Below, piece after piece: positions 51,201 to 60,174 of a stretch of DNA of 64,000 bases (positions within the stretch are counted from its first letter, which is position 1; each line of letters begins with the position of its first letter). Under the pieces are notes generated by a model. The model was not told the origin of the DNA and searched no databases. It was given only the letters and a program-made list of their open reading frames with translations. The DNA is from Pseudomonas sp. GOM6 (GTDB taxonomy: Bacteria > Pseudomonadota > Gammaproteobacteria > Pseudomonadales > Pseudomonadaceae), in contig NZ_JARPUS010000019.1 in NCBI RefSeq assembly GCF_029537485.1, positions 1-64,000 of the forward strand, read 5' to 3'. The position numbers were made by a program, and so were the translations under genes.

Positions 51201-53404
51201 GTCACAGGGCAATTGAGCATGTGCTGTTGTATATGCACAAGCAGGAGGTACTGACGCTCAATCACGGGATGACTGTGATGCGTCGAGCAATGACCATTGA
51301 GGTAAACGCAGACAAGAAGGGCAGCTACCTCAAAGACGATTACCTGCGTCTCGATGAGCACTACAGCGAAAAGCGTATCCAGGTCCATGTGATGCGTGAG
51401 TATGCCGAGGTCGCGCTCGGCGCTATGGCGAGCGCGCTGGAGCTGGTGCTGCACTATTTCACGGACTCAAAAGATGCCTTCTTGCAGCGCTATTTCGCTG
51501 GCCGCGAAGAGGTACTTAAGCATGCCACCAGTGAAGAGTCCTGGAGATCCATCGTTGAGGATCTGAGCACTCAACAGCGACTCATTGTTGTCGATGACGA
51601 CGACGTTAATCGCTTGGTGTTAGCCGGGCCAGGGTCTGGCAAAACTCGCGTAATCGTTCACCGTATTGCGTACCTGCTGCGTGTTCGACGGGTTCCTGCC
51701 AATGCAATTGTGGCGTTGACCTTCAATCGACATGCGGCCAATGAAATACGAAGGCGCCTCCTGAGCCTGGTTGGAGCTGATGCCTACGGCGTCAGCGTCA
51801 TGACTTACCACAGCATGGCCATGCGGCTGACCGGCACTCGTTTTGAGCGTAAGGATGTTGTCGACGAGGGGGCTCTGAAACAGGTTCTAGAGGACGCTGT
51901 TGAGCTTTTGGAGGGAAAGGGAACGGCCGATGGCGAGGACGACCTGCGAGAGCAGTTGTTACGTGGCTACCGCTACATCCTGGTTGATGAATACCAAGAC
52001 ATCGATGCTCTGCAATACCGTTTGGTGAGTGCGCTTGCCGGTAGACAATCCAATGAGGAAGGGCGGTTGTGTATTTTGGCGGTGGGAGACGATGACCAGA
52101 ACATCTACGCCTGGCGCGATACCAACAACCGCTACATTGAGCGCTTTCGTGAGGATTACTCTGCTGCTACCAGCTACCTCGTCGAGAACTATCGATCTAC
52201 TCAGCACATCATTTCTTCGGCCAATCAGCTGATTGGCAACAACCCAGGGCGTTTGAAAGCGTCCTATCCCATCCGAATCAACCGGGAGCGCCAGTCAGAT
52301 CCTCTCGGTGGTCAGTGGCAGACGCTCGACTCAGGTCGATCTGGGCGAGTCACGCGACTGGCCGTTGAATCCAGCGATAGAGCTGTTGGCAACCTCCAGG
52401 CGCAGGCAGCTATACGCGAACTCAAGCGACTGTTGGCATTGGAAGAGGGTAGCTGGAGTGGATGCGCCATTCTTGCCCGTACCCATCAGTATCTGTGGCC
52501 AGTCCAGGCGCTTTGCGAGCTTGCCGGAGTTTCGTACTTTCTGGCCTCGGATAAAGACAGTGCGCTGCCCATCACTCGGCAGCGTGATTTTGTGGCGGTT
52601 GTTGATCGACTTCGAGAAGTCGACGAGGCGCTTTCGGCTGCTATGGCATTGCAGCAGGTGTCTTCTGGGGTGAGTGAGAGCTGGCGTAGCTTTTTCCAGG
52701 AGGCTTTCACCCAGTTGCAGGTCGAGCTGGGTGAGTGCCAGCTCAACAGTTCTGCAATTGTTGACTGGCTCTATGACTACGCTCGGGAGATGCGCCAGCA
52801 GTCCAAGAGTGGCCTGTATCTGGGCACGGTGCATTCAGCGAAAGGCCTAGAGTTCAGGCATGTCGTACTGCTTGATGGTGGCTGGAATGTTCAGACTGAG
52901 GGGCTCAACGATGAGCGCCGGTTGTACTACGTGGGTATGACGCGCGCAGAGCAGACGCTGACGCTGTGTGAGTTCAGTGCAGCGAATCCTTTCAGTGGCT
53001 GTCTGTCGACTGACATCGCGCAGCAGACCTTTACCGGCGATTACAGTGCAGCCTTGGAGCGGCGTTACCTGCAGCTCAGTCTGAAAGACATCGACATTGG
53101 CTTTGCTGGGCGTAGCCCTCTAACTGATCCTATCCATGAGGCGTTGAGGTGCTTGGAGCCGGGAGCGGAGCTGAAGCTTGAACAGCAAGGCGAGCGCTAC
53201 CTGATACGGGACGGTCAGGGGGGAGTTATCGGGCGGACTTCTCAGTCCTTTAAGCTGGATCTTGAGGTTGAGCGATGCGAGGTTGCGGGTGTGGTGGTTC
53301 GGTTCCTAGAGGACAGCGAGGAGCAGTATCGGTCTCTGCAGAAATGCGAGCGCTGGGAGATTGTGGTTCCAAGGCTCTGTGGCGTACCACAGCCTGCGTT
53401 ATAG
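48275..53404 (+). CDS. Giant exonuclease-RecQ-UvrD fusion protein
   Basis: About 1709 aa, with three enzymatic parts. (1) Residues 8-165: a DEDD-type exonuclease fold, with MVIDLEVAP (D13, E15), LLGHNVIEHDLPIL and NSPLADCRST; the last motif has Asn where DEDDh enzymes have His. (2) A Cys cluster (CGRSDCRYCC, about 270) and a RecQ-like SF2 helicase: LATGGGKSLCYQLP (about 325), WIFDEAHCLSKWG (about 425), VDKSDIRLVVH and EAGRAGRD. (3) A UvrD/Rep-like SF1A helicase: LAGPGSGKTRVI (about 1114), LVDEYQDID, GDDDQNIYAWR, TVHSAKGLEF and VGMTRAEQTL. The TTG at 48224 would add 17 residues. Opposite helicase types in one chain are striking. Confidence 0.88.
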   Translation: MSSVPQPKSMVIDLEVAPGKEGHPDRIFKVGAARPDLGVELDRKVSKNLSEILAEVDALSDGAGFLLGHNVIEHDLPILKQQAPALALYSLPVIDTLRLSPLAFPQNPYHRLVKDYKLIRDSLNSPLADCRSTLVLFRDQRDAFAQLNETNRAELLCYQALLAPSIKSDLGSFFASLTGQTAVPIEDLQRLIPSLLAETDPSLDRDLKVCRTRLEALLAEDLEQMDLHLPLAYALAWLRVSGGNSVLAPWVRHQFSAVGRLITELRDVPCGRSDCRYCCTTHDPRHELKRYFGFADFRYERPGQSLQHDVVLAGMQGRHVLAILATGGGKSLCYQLPALNRFHRNGSLTIIISPLQSLMKDQVDGLLERNVQCAATLNGLLTMPERADVLEKVQMGDVGILLVSPEQFRNKAFRRAIRQRQIGAWIFDEAHCLSKWGNDFRPDYMYASRFIREHTGNQPLAPIGCFTATAKPDVLADIRAHFKEGLGIEFDQFLGTHERTNLSFEVLPCSRGEKWPRTHQLLEDHLGGQDGGAVVFVASRRGAEELSEFLVGQGWPCRHFHAGIEPNDKKDIQDDFKAGRLRIIVATNAFGMGVDKSDIRLVVHADIPGSLENYLQEAGRAGRDQDAARCVLLYDSQDIETQFGLCERSKLSLRDIQQILRKLRFEYARRKGGELVITAGEILMDETVETSFDADDSDAETKVVTAVAWLERGQYLKREENSTQIFPARLSLGEADAEQRLLKANLSERRREEFGAILKYLYQADADERVNTDNLMLLTSLTSEEVVSTLKQMEELGLLVNDTQLTVLLRHGVVDASIQRLEQTLALEGTLFEVLSELAPDAEDGSWQDLNLAALTAGLKARLEHEDVIPLQVLRLLRSLSQDRESNSQPRSSFELKQVNHDYIKLKVQGKYSWSQIERFGEKRRVIASKLLQFLIGKLAPASKGKDLMVQSTFGELVGVIESDLELSQVIPPNQRHRAIEHVLLYMHKQEVLTLNHGMTVMRRAMTIEVNADKKGSYLKDDYLRLDEHYSEKRIQVHVMREYAEVALGAMASALELVLHYFTDSKDAFLQRYFAGREEVLKHATSEESWRSIVEDLSTQQRLIVVDDDDVNRLVLAGPGSGKTRVIVHRIAYLLRVRRVPANAIVALTFNRHAANEIRRRLLSLVGADAYGVSVMTYHSMAMRLTGTRFERKDVVDEGALKQVLEDAVELLEGKGTADGEDDLREQLLRGYRYILVDEYQDIDALQYRLVSALAGRQSNEEGRLCILAVGDDDQNIYAWRDTNNRYIERFREDYSAATSYLVENYRSTQHIISSANQLIGNNPGRLKASYPIRINRERQSDPLGGQWQTLDSGRSGRVTRLAVESSDRAVGNLQAQAAIRELKRLLALEEGSWSGCAILARTHQYLWPVQALCELAGVSYFLASDKDSALPITRQRDFVAVVDRLREVDEALSAAMALQQVSSGVSESWRSFFQEAFTQLQVELGECQLNSSAIVDWLYDYAREMRQQSKSGLYLGTVHSAKGLEFRHVVLLDGGWNVQTEGLNDERRLYYVGMTRAEQTLTLCEFSAANPFSGCLSTDIAQQTFTGDYSAALERRYLQLSLKDIDIGFAGRSPLTDPIHEALRCLEPGAELKLEQQGERYLIRDGQGGVIGRTSQSFKLDLEVERCEVAGVVVRFLEDSEEQYRSLQKCERWEIVVPRLCGVPQPAL

Positions 53405-53444
53405 GGTCAGGGATCGTGCCCTGAGTTGATTACGGAGACTGTTA

Positions 53445-56400
53445 ATGACAGTGCATGCCCCCCTTATCTCTACTCAGGATGATCTCTTCTACGAGGAGGT
53501 ATCGCTGTTGCTTCCAGAGCGCTTTGCAATCAACTGCAAGGTACTCGACAACCCAGTTCGACAACTTGAAAGTCCAGAAAAGCGTGAGCTCTGCCGGTTA
53601 CGGCCGTTCTCAGTTCGTCAAATTGCGGGCTATGAAGCGACCTTACAAACCGGCGAGATTCTGAGGATTATCAGCGCTAAGACGGCAACGCAACTCAATG
53701 CAGACTTGATTCTACTGGTTGCTGGGGCTTCAGATCCTGCAGAAATTTCTCTGGCACTTGAGCGAGGTGAAGGCCGTTGGGTTGGCAACACCACGATCGA
53801 CTTAAGCACACTCGATGCAGTTGCTCGGAAATCAAGACTCGAAGCAATTACGGCCTCTTGGGACGACGCCTTCCAACTCCGTGAAAGCCGCCCCGCTAAG
53901 GGGGACAGGCCCGCTACACCAGGGTTACGCCGCCCCCAAATTGGAGCGCTGCATGCCTCTCTCGCCCACCTCACGCGATCAGGCTCACCTGCCACTATTG
54001 TCATGCCAACAGGTACCGGCAAGACGGAAACTATGCTCGCGCTGAATGCTCACCAGCGTTTCGAGCGATTGTTGGTTGTAGTACCGAACGACGCGTTACG
54101 TGAGCAAATCGCCGGGAAGTTTGAAACCTTTGGTGTGCTCAGGCGTCAGGAGTGCCTCAGCTCAAGAGCTGACTACCCAATAGTAATGCGCCTTTGCCAC
54201 ATTCCCACCGCGGTGGATGAAGTGGATCAGATCTTCGGCAGCGCCAATGTGGTGGTGACTACCATGCAGATTGCTGGTCGCGCCGACGCCCAGATCCAGG
54301 AGCGTATGGCTGATCACGCATCCGCTCTCTTCATCGATGAGGCCCACCACATTGCGGCTCCGACCTGGGCGCGATTCCGCAGCCTCTTCGTCGATCGTGA
54401 ACTGCCATTACCTATTTTCCAGTTCACTGCCACTCCATTTCGAGAGGATGGACGACGAGTCGATGGCGAGTTCATCTATACCTACCCGCTCAAGAAAGCG
54501 CAGGTAGAAGGCTACTTCAAGCCGATCCGCTTCGAGGCGGTCTTTGGTCTGGGTCAAGCCGAGGCCGATGAGGCGATTGCCGAAAAGCTCGGTGAGATTC
54601 TTCAAGGCGATCTCAGCCTTGGTCTAAACCACCTGGCTATGGCGCGGTGCTCCACAATTGAACGCGCCAAGGAGCTTCATCAGCTCTACAGCCGGCGGTT
54701 CCCACAACACAATCCTGTCCTTGTTCACAGCAACCAGTCCGCACGGGAAAGGCGTGCAAGCCTTACGGCGCTGCGCCGTTTCGACAGCCGGATTATTGTG
54801 TGCGTTGACATGCTCGGCGAGGGCTTCGACTTGCCGGAGCTCAAGATCGCCGGCCTGCACGACCCGCATAAAAGTATTGCTGTCACTATTCAGTTCGTGG
54901 GTCGGTTCACGCGACAGGACCCCAGGCTCGGCGATGCAACAGTAATCGCCAACACTGGCGTGGATGACGTCGACCGCTCGTTGGCGAAGCTCTATGCGGA
55001 GGATGCCGACTGGAATACGTTGGTCGAGGCGCTGAGTTCTGCCCGGATCGAACGGCAGGTGCGGCGTGCCGAAATGTTTCGGGGCTTCACGGGCGATCTC
55101 CGCGACATTCCCCTGCAGACGTTGGAACCCAAGATGAATGCTGTCGTCTACAGGACGACCTGCGAAGCTTGGGATCCGCTGCGAGTAGAGGATCTCTGTT
55201 CACCTGGCGTGTACCGCGGCATGAAGCTCAATCAGCAGCGCCGAGTCGCCATATTCGTTACGCGTAATGAAGAACAGGCGGGATGGACTACAGCTCAGCA
55301 AGCCACCAATGTCATCTGGGATCTGCACATGATGCATTGGGATGAGGACGCTGGACTGCTGTTCATTAGCAGCTCCATGAAAGGCCCTCATGACAAGCTT
55401 GCCAAGGCTATCTGTGGCGACACCGCGCGCCGAATCGAGGGTGAAGACGTGTTTCGGAGTCTTCATGGCTTCAAACGGCTGATTCTGCGCAATCTGGGAC
55501 TCACTCATCATCAGGGCCGCGGAGTGCGCTACTCCATGTACATGGGCGTTGATGTCGCTGACGGACTCGACACCGCTAAGCAGTCCAGAATCAAGAACAA
55601 TGTCTTCGCCACTGGCTTCCTAGATGGTGTGCCGGCCATTCGTGGTTGCTCGGTGAAAGGTAAGTTCTGGTCGATCACTCCGGTCCGAGACCTGACCGAT
55701 TGGGTGGATTGGTGCCAGGGAATTGGTCGGTTGGTGAGCGATTCCGGAATCACGACTGATGAAGTGTTCAAGAGTGCAATGCGACCTCGTCTGATCAGCG
55801 AGAGGCCTGCCGTTCCTCCCGTCGCGATTCACTGGCCGGAGTCGCTAATGACGCAGATCGAGGAACGTATAGAAATCAGATTCGATGACCAGGTTGTCCC
55901 GTTCGCTGAATGCGATATCGAGCTTCTCAGTCATGAGAGAACCGGTCCGCTGCGATTCGCCGTAACCAGCGACGCCTATTTCGCCGAGTTTGAAATCGAG
56001 TTCAACGATGGGGGAGCCTGCTATCCACAGCGAGTGGGGGCGGAGACAACCATTAAGATTGGCAGTGCTGTGAAGACGTTATCTGAGTCGTTTGGAGACG
56101 ATGCGCCTCAGATCGACTTTGGCGATGGGTCGCTTCTGATCTACAGCCATCTCTACGCGCTGCCTGACGGCGTGTCTGTTGAGCCGTACCCAACTGACAA
56201 GATTGTTGAGTGGGATTGGGCCGCCACCAACATACGGGCCGAATCTCAAGGTGTCGAGAAACGCCCTGACTCTGTCCAGCGTAAGGTCATTGAATACTTG
56301 CTCTCCGATGGCAACGTATATGACCTGATTTTTGACGATGACGGGAAAGGGGAAATTGCTGACGTGGTTTCTCTGCGTGTCACTGACAGCTTAGTGCAGG

Positions 56401-56780
56401 TCACGCTCTACCATTGCAAGTTTTCAAGCAGTGATACCCCTGGATCTCGCCTCGGAGATCTCTACGAGGTCTGCGGGCAAGCGCAGAAATCTGCTCGGTG
56501 GCGCGATCGCCCGAACCGCATGTTTGCTCACATGCTGAAGCGAGAGAAGCTTCGTCTCGAAAAGGGGCAGAGTTCTCGATTCGAACTGGGTACCGCAGCA
56601 TCGCTCAAGAAGCTGAAGGCGAGCTGGCAAGATTATCGCTATGAGTTCGACGTTCGAATTGTACAGCCAGGGTTATCGCGCGCAGCGGTTAACGAAGAGG
56701 GGTTGCATCTGTTGGCTGGGGTTGAAACGTATCTGTTAGAAACCCGCGCGATGAAGCTTCGAGTCATTGGCAGCGCATGA
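53445..56780 (+). CDS. SF2 helicase with C-terminal nuclease-like domain
   Basis: An 1111-aa protein. The central helicase has VMPTGTGKTETML (about 185-197), LFIDEAHHIAAP (about 296), FTATPFREDGR, DMLGEGFDLPEL and QFVGRFTRQD (about 484): the type III/RIG-I-like SF2 arrangement. The N-terminal 130 residues and the 530-960 stretch are not recognisable to me. Near the C-terminus, GKGEIADVVSLR followed by VTLYHCKFSS (about 966-990) has the spacing of a PD-(D/E)xK core. GGAG is 7 bases before the ATG. The gene follows the fusion helicase by 40 bp, so the two are likely one operon. Confidence 0.82.
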   Translation: MTVHAPLISTQDDLFYEEVSLLLPERFAINCKVLDNPVRQLESPEKRELCRLRPFSVRQIAGYEATLQTGEILRIISAKTATQLNADLILLVAGASDPAEISLALERGEGRWVGNTTIDLSTLDAVARKSRLEAITASWDDAFQLRESRPAKGDRPATPGLRRPQIGALHASLAHLTRSGSPATIVMPTGTGKTETMLALNAHQRFERLLVVVPNDALREQIAGKFETFGVLRRQECLSSRADYPIVMRLCHIPTAVDEVDQIFGSANVVVTTMQIAGRADAQIQERMADHASALFIDEAHHIAAPTWARFRSLFVDRELPLPIFQFTATPFREDGRRVDGEFIYTYPLKKAQVEGYFKPIRFEAVFGLGQAEADEAIAEKLGEILQGDLSLGLNHLAMARCSTIERAKELHQLYSRRFPQHNPVLVHSNQSARERRASLTALRRFDSRIIVCVDMLGEGFDLPELKIAGLHDPHKSIAVTIQFVGRFTRQDPRLGDATVIANTGVDDVDRSLAKLYAEDADWNTLVEALSSARIERQVRRAEMFRGFTGDLRDIPLQTLEPKMNAVVYRTTCEAWDPLRVEDLCSPGVYRGMKLNQQRRVAIFVTRNEEQAGWTTAQQATNVIWDLHMMHWDEDAGLLFISSSMKGPHDKLAKAICGDTARRIEGEDVFRSLHGFKRLILRNLGLTHHQGRGVRYSMYMGVDVADGLDTAKQSRIKNNVFATGFLDGVPAIRGCSVKGKFWSITPVRDLTDWVDWCQGIGRLVSDSGITTDEVFKSAMRPRLISERPAVPPVAIHWPESLMTQIEERIEIRFDDQVVPFAECDIELLSHERTGPLRFAVTSDAYFAEFEIEFNDGGACYPQRVGAETTIKIGSAVKTLSESFGDDAPQIDFGDGSLLIYSHLYALPDGVSVEPYPTDKIVEWDWAATNIRAESQGVEKRPDSVQRKVIEYLLSDGNVYDLIFDDDGKGEIADVVSLRVTDSLVQVTLYHCKFSSSDTPGSRLGDLYEVCGQAQKSARWRDRPNRMFAHMLKREKLRLEKGQSSRFELGTAASLKKLKASWQDYRYEFDVRIVQPGLSRAAVNEEGLHLLAGVETYLLETRAMKLRVIGSA

Positions 56781-56873
56781 TCTGCCATGCTACTTCAGAG
56801 AATTCAGGGTGGATTACTGGCGGGCTGCGTTGCGTTCCACGTCGCCTGATGCAACTGAGAAAGGAAGGAACCG

Positions 56874-58010
56874 ATGTCTCTGCTCTCCCTGCTTCGAAGT
56901 CCGGTGGCTGTACAGGCTGCTATTGATGAATTTGTGCAGCTTGGGAGAACGAAATTCCTGGCGCGATATGGCTTTGGTAAATCACGCGATTTTCTGGTGC
57001 GTGATCCCCAAACAGGGGTCGACTGCGACTCCAAAGCAATTGCCGGCGTCGCCTTCGGCAAGCAGTTCCCTGACCAGGGGCCGCTGAGCGCAGACAGCTT
57101 CTCGGGCGGCGAAGCCACGGTTGTGCCTGTGCTAACTACCCTCGGTTTTACCATCATCCGCATCGGTGAAGACTGGTCGGAAGCTGAGGTGGAGGCCACG
57201 GTTAGCGACTATTTTGAAATGCTACGCGCTGAAGCCGCTGGACGGTCTTACAACAAGACCGAACACAACCAGGCGCTACGGCGACTGCTGAGTGGTCGCA
57301 GTAAATCCTCGGTCGAGCTCAAACACCAGAACATCAGCGCCGTACTCGACGCGCTGGGCCTTCCCTACATCAACGGCTACAAGCCAAGAGGCAACAGCCA
57401 GCTGCTGCTCCGCAAAGCTGTACACGCGTATGTACTTAGGCACCAGCAGCTTGTAGGTACCATCGTCGATGCAATGGAGGAGGTAAAGCTGCCCAGCGAG
57501 AAGACGTATCTCGCTGCACTGGTCGAGGCTCCGACGCGTGATGAGCTTGTGCGTGGCTCTGGTGCCGTTCGGCAACGGCTGCCGCGCAAGCTCGACTTTG
57601 CCGCTCGCGATGAGGCTAACCGCAAGCTGGGGCGGGCAGGGGAGCAGTGGGTTATCGAATTTGAGCAGCAGCGGCTGACCGATATGGGTAATCCTGAACT
57701 ATTCCAGCGCCTGGATTGGGTGGCAGATACGCAAGGGGATGGAGCTGGCTTCGACATTCTGTCGTTCGAAGACGCCGTGCGGCATCGTTTCATCGAGGTC
57801 AAAACCACCAATGGCAGCGTCGCTTCGTCCTTCCTGGTGAGCCACAACGAGCTTGAGTTTTCGAAGGAAGTCGGAAACCAGTTTTACCTCTACCGGGTAT
57901 TCCAATTCAGAGAGGGGCCGCGCTTGTTCACGCTCAACGGCGATCTAACCCAGCACGTGCACCTAAAACCGACGGATTTTCGAGCAAGCTTCCGGAGTTT
58001 CGTGAGTTGA
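56874..58010 (+). CDS. McrA-head / DUF3883 nuclease-like protein
   Basis: A 378-aa protein with two ends. Residues about 20-100 (FLARYGFGKSRDFLV, DSKAIAGVAFGKQFP, LSADSFSGGEATVV) resemble the N-terminal head domain found in ScoMcrA-type restriction enzymes. The C-terminal DUF3883 domain (about 255-355) contains GAGFDILSFED and HRFIEVKTTNG, a D...ExK nuclease core. This combination suggests a DNA-cleaving factor of the type IV restriction kind. AGGAAGGA precedes the ATG. It lies 93 bp after the helicase gene. Confidence 0.8.
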   Translation: MSLLSLLRSPVAVQAAIDEFVQLGRTKFLARYGFGKSRDFLVRDPQTGVDCDSKAIAGVAFGKQFPDQGPLSADSFSGGEATVVPVLTTLGFTIIRIGEDWSEAEVEATVSDYFEMLRAEAAGRSYNKTEHNQALRRLLSGRSKSSVELKHQNISAVLDALGLPYINGYKPRGNSQLLLRKAVHAYVLRHQQLVGTIVDAMEEVKLPSEKTYLAALVEAPTRDELVRGSGAVRQRLPRKLDFAARDEANRKLGRAGEQWVIEFEQQRLTDMGNPELFQRLDWVADTQGDGAGFDILSFEDAVRHRFIEVKTTNGSVASSFLVSHNELEFSKEVGNQFYLYRVFQFREGPRLFTLNGDLTQHVHLKPTDFRASFRSFVS

Positions 58011-58163
58011 AGGTTGGATCGGTAGTCATGATTCAAATGGCTGCAATCGACTGTGGATTCAACCCGCACACTGGCTCCAGTCGGCGAAAAGCGGACTATT
58101 CCGCACCGGCTTGAAGTCCATTATTGAGGCGTGAAGGCATCTAGGAAAGAAGGGGCGACTCAC

Positions 58164-58919
58164 ATGACTGCTACAGCAAGCCCAGGGCTTTTCATTGGGT
58201 GGGACGTAGGGGCTTGGAACTGCGACAAGAACCCCAACAGCCGGGATGCTTTAGTCGTACTTGATGGCCAGCGGAAGCTCATGGGGAAGCCCTGGCGCGG
58301 TAGCCTTCGCCGCGTGATCAATCAGTCTGTGTGTACAGATGATTTCCTTCTTCGACTCCTCAGCCTTTGCGGAGTAGAAGGCCAGTACCAATCCGCACGA
58401 GTGGTCTTGGCCATCGATACACCGCTGGGATTTTCTCAGGGGTTTATTGATCTACTGGTTAACTGCCATGCAGCTGATTCGATTGATCGGTCAGCCGAAA
58501 ACCCATACCTGTTTCGCCGAACTGAGCGTTTTCTCTTTGAGCGTGGGCTCAGTCCGCTATCAGCGTTGAAGGACATGATCGGTAGCCAGGCGACCAAAGG
58601 CATGCATGTGCTGGCCCGCTTCGCTCCTCAAATTGAGACCTGCGGGGTATGGACGGACAGTGCGCGGTTGCGAGCTATTGAGGCATACCCTAGTGCCTGC
58701 AAGCGTTCAGCCACCATGGCCGAATTGCACGAAGGATTCGGTATTAGTAGGCAAGCCGGTAGTGAACTACCTGAGGGTTTCCAGCATGGTGATCAGCTCG
58801 ACGCACTGACCTGCGCCTTGATCGCCTGGCTATTTCACCTCCAGCCACAAAAGCTGCTCCAGCCGGAGCAAAATGTACCCGTCAAGGAAGGCTGGATCTT
58901 CGTTCCAGTCGATGGCTGA
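58164..58919 (+). CDS. DUF429 protein with RNase H-like fold
   Basis: About 251 aa, matching DUF429. The blocks FIGWDVGAWNCDKNP, VLAIDTPLGFS, PYLFRRTER, AIEAYPSAC and HGDQLDALTCAL supply acidic residues in the order expected of an RNase H-like active site (D, D, E, D). Members have no settled function but the fold fits a nuclease or nucleotide-handling enzyme. I use ATG 58164; GTG at 58131 is a possible longer start. It is followed after 14 bp by the next gene. Confidence 0.75.
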   Translation: MTATASPGLFIGWDVGAWNCDKNPNSRDALVVLDGQRKLMGKPWRGSLRRVINQSVCTDDFLLRLLSLCGVEGQYQSARVVLAIDTPLGFSQGFIDLLVNCHAADSIDRSAENPYLFRRTERFLFERGLSPLSALKDMIGSQATKGMHVLARFAPQIETCGVWTDSARLRAIEAYPSACKRSATMAELHEGFGISRQAGSELPEGFQHGDQLDALTCALIAWLFHLQPQKLLQPEQNVPVKEGWIFVPVDG

Positions 58920-58933
58920 GGTTGCTAGACGTA

Positions 58934-60142
58934 ATGGATGCGAAAGCTTCGACATATGAAGACAGCGTGATACTCAGTCAGGAAGAAATTTCAGAGTACC
59001 TGGCAGCATTTGGTGAGAAAGAGGTTTACCTCCGTGAGGCTGTGCTGTTGCTTCCAGTGGAGAAGGTGTATGCCTTGCTGGATATCAATCTCCGCTCGCT
59101 GTGGGAGGCAATCAAGGAAATACGCGGAGGGCTCCCAACGAGCAAGACTGCGCTGAAGTACCTTTCTAAATCTGCTTCAGATGTTTCCACCAAGCCGCAA
59201 CACAGGTTCATACGTGCTGTACCTATGCCTAGGCAGGCAACAGAGCTCTCCATAGCTCAAATGGAAAAAGGCTTTACCATTCCCACAATCACAAGCTGGC
59301 TTGGCTTTCTAGAGCTGTCGCGCCCTAACCCTGTAGTACTGGACTACTGGAAGGCCAAGCTCTACGCGCTCTCGGATCTCAGTGGGCAAGTGATTCGCTT
59401 ATTGCCAAATAAGCATGACCGGTTCGCTGCTTACACCTCATCAGATGTGGTCGAACAGCTCGGATGTCCGGCAAGTCGTCAGTCGATACTTGATCTGCTG
59501 CATGACCTCAGCGAAGACGAGCTTGTGCAGAGCAGAGCACTTGCGCAGCTGATGTCTGCTGATAGCCTGGCGACACTGCTCAGGTTGGCTGCATGGTTTA
59601 TGGCAGATTCGCAGGTAGGTAACTGGGAGTTTGAACTAGAGGAAGGAACACAGAATGTCATCCATGCAGCCTGGGTCATACCAACGTGGTGCGCATCAAA
59701 CCAGTCTTGGTCAAACCCCATGCAGGCCGCACTCGAAAAGCTGGCTTCCCTTGCAGGGCTAACCAAGAAAAGGCCAGGGCCTGTCACTTATCTTGGAAAG
59801 CTATGGGCAGCGCACGATGGCATGGAGCCGGAATCACGAATTCGCTTGTTGCGGAACTGGATGCAACTCAAAGGTGGGCGCCCGTCTTTTCAGATGCTTC
59901 TTGATCTGATCAAGGTCAGTTATGACCTGCACATCCGGCAAAGAGGTGATCTGCCACTCGATGCGAAAGCAGATTACTGGCAGGGGGCATGCGTGTTTCG
60001 CTTCGCCGAGACGATGTCCTTGCTAATTCGAGATCTAAAGCGTTCTGGTTGGCCTACAGAGCTCGTGATCTCGCTAATGGATGTGTATGAAACAGAGTAC
60101 CGAATGGCACGCCGCTTGTTGGGCAAGCCCTTAGAAAACTGA
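58934..60142 (+). CDS. Unknown helical protein at the end of the defence island
   Basis: A 402-aa protein I do not recognise. It appears soluble, largely helical, with no signal peptide, transmembrane segment or catalytic motif I can name. Leucine-rich helices dominate (LHDLSEDELVQSRALAQLMS, LIRDLKRSGWPTELVI). The ATG at 58934 has GAGG about 12 bases upstream; a TTG at 58922 is in frame. It is the last gene of the block and is followed by a hairpin. It may act with the DUF429 protein next to it, since only 14 bp separate them. Confidence 0.72.
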   Translation: MDAKASTYEDSVILSQEEISEYLAAFGEKEVYLREAVLLLPVEKVYALLDINLRSLWEAIKEIRGGLPTSKTALKYLSKSASDVSTKPQHRFIRAVPMPRQATELSIAQMEKGFTIPTITSWLGFLELSRPNPVVLDYWKAKLYALSDLSGQVIRLLPNKHDRFAAYTSSDVVEQLGCPASRQSILDLLHDLSEDELVQSRALAQLMSADSLATLLRLAAWFMADSQVGNWEFELEEGTQNVIHAAWVIPTWCASNQSWSNPMQAALEKLASLAGLTKKRPGPVTYLGKLWAAHDGMEPESRIRLLRNWMQLKGGRPSFQMLLDLIKVSYDLHIRQRGDLPLDAKADYWQGACVFRFAETMSLLIRDLKRSGWPTELVISLMDVYETEYRMARRLLGKPLEN

Positions 60143-60166
60143 AGGCGCCACACAGGCGCCTTCAAT
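60139..60166. terminator. Terminator-like hairpin at the end of the island
   Basis: TGAAGGCGCC and GGCGCCTTCA form a stem around ACACA, overlapping the stop codon of the last island gene. The T tract is weak, so it might serve both convergent transcripts only partially. Confidence 0.65.
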
Positions 60167-60174
60167 TCGGGGGA

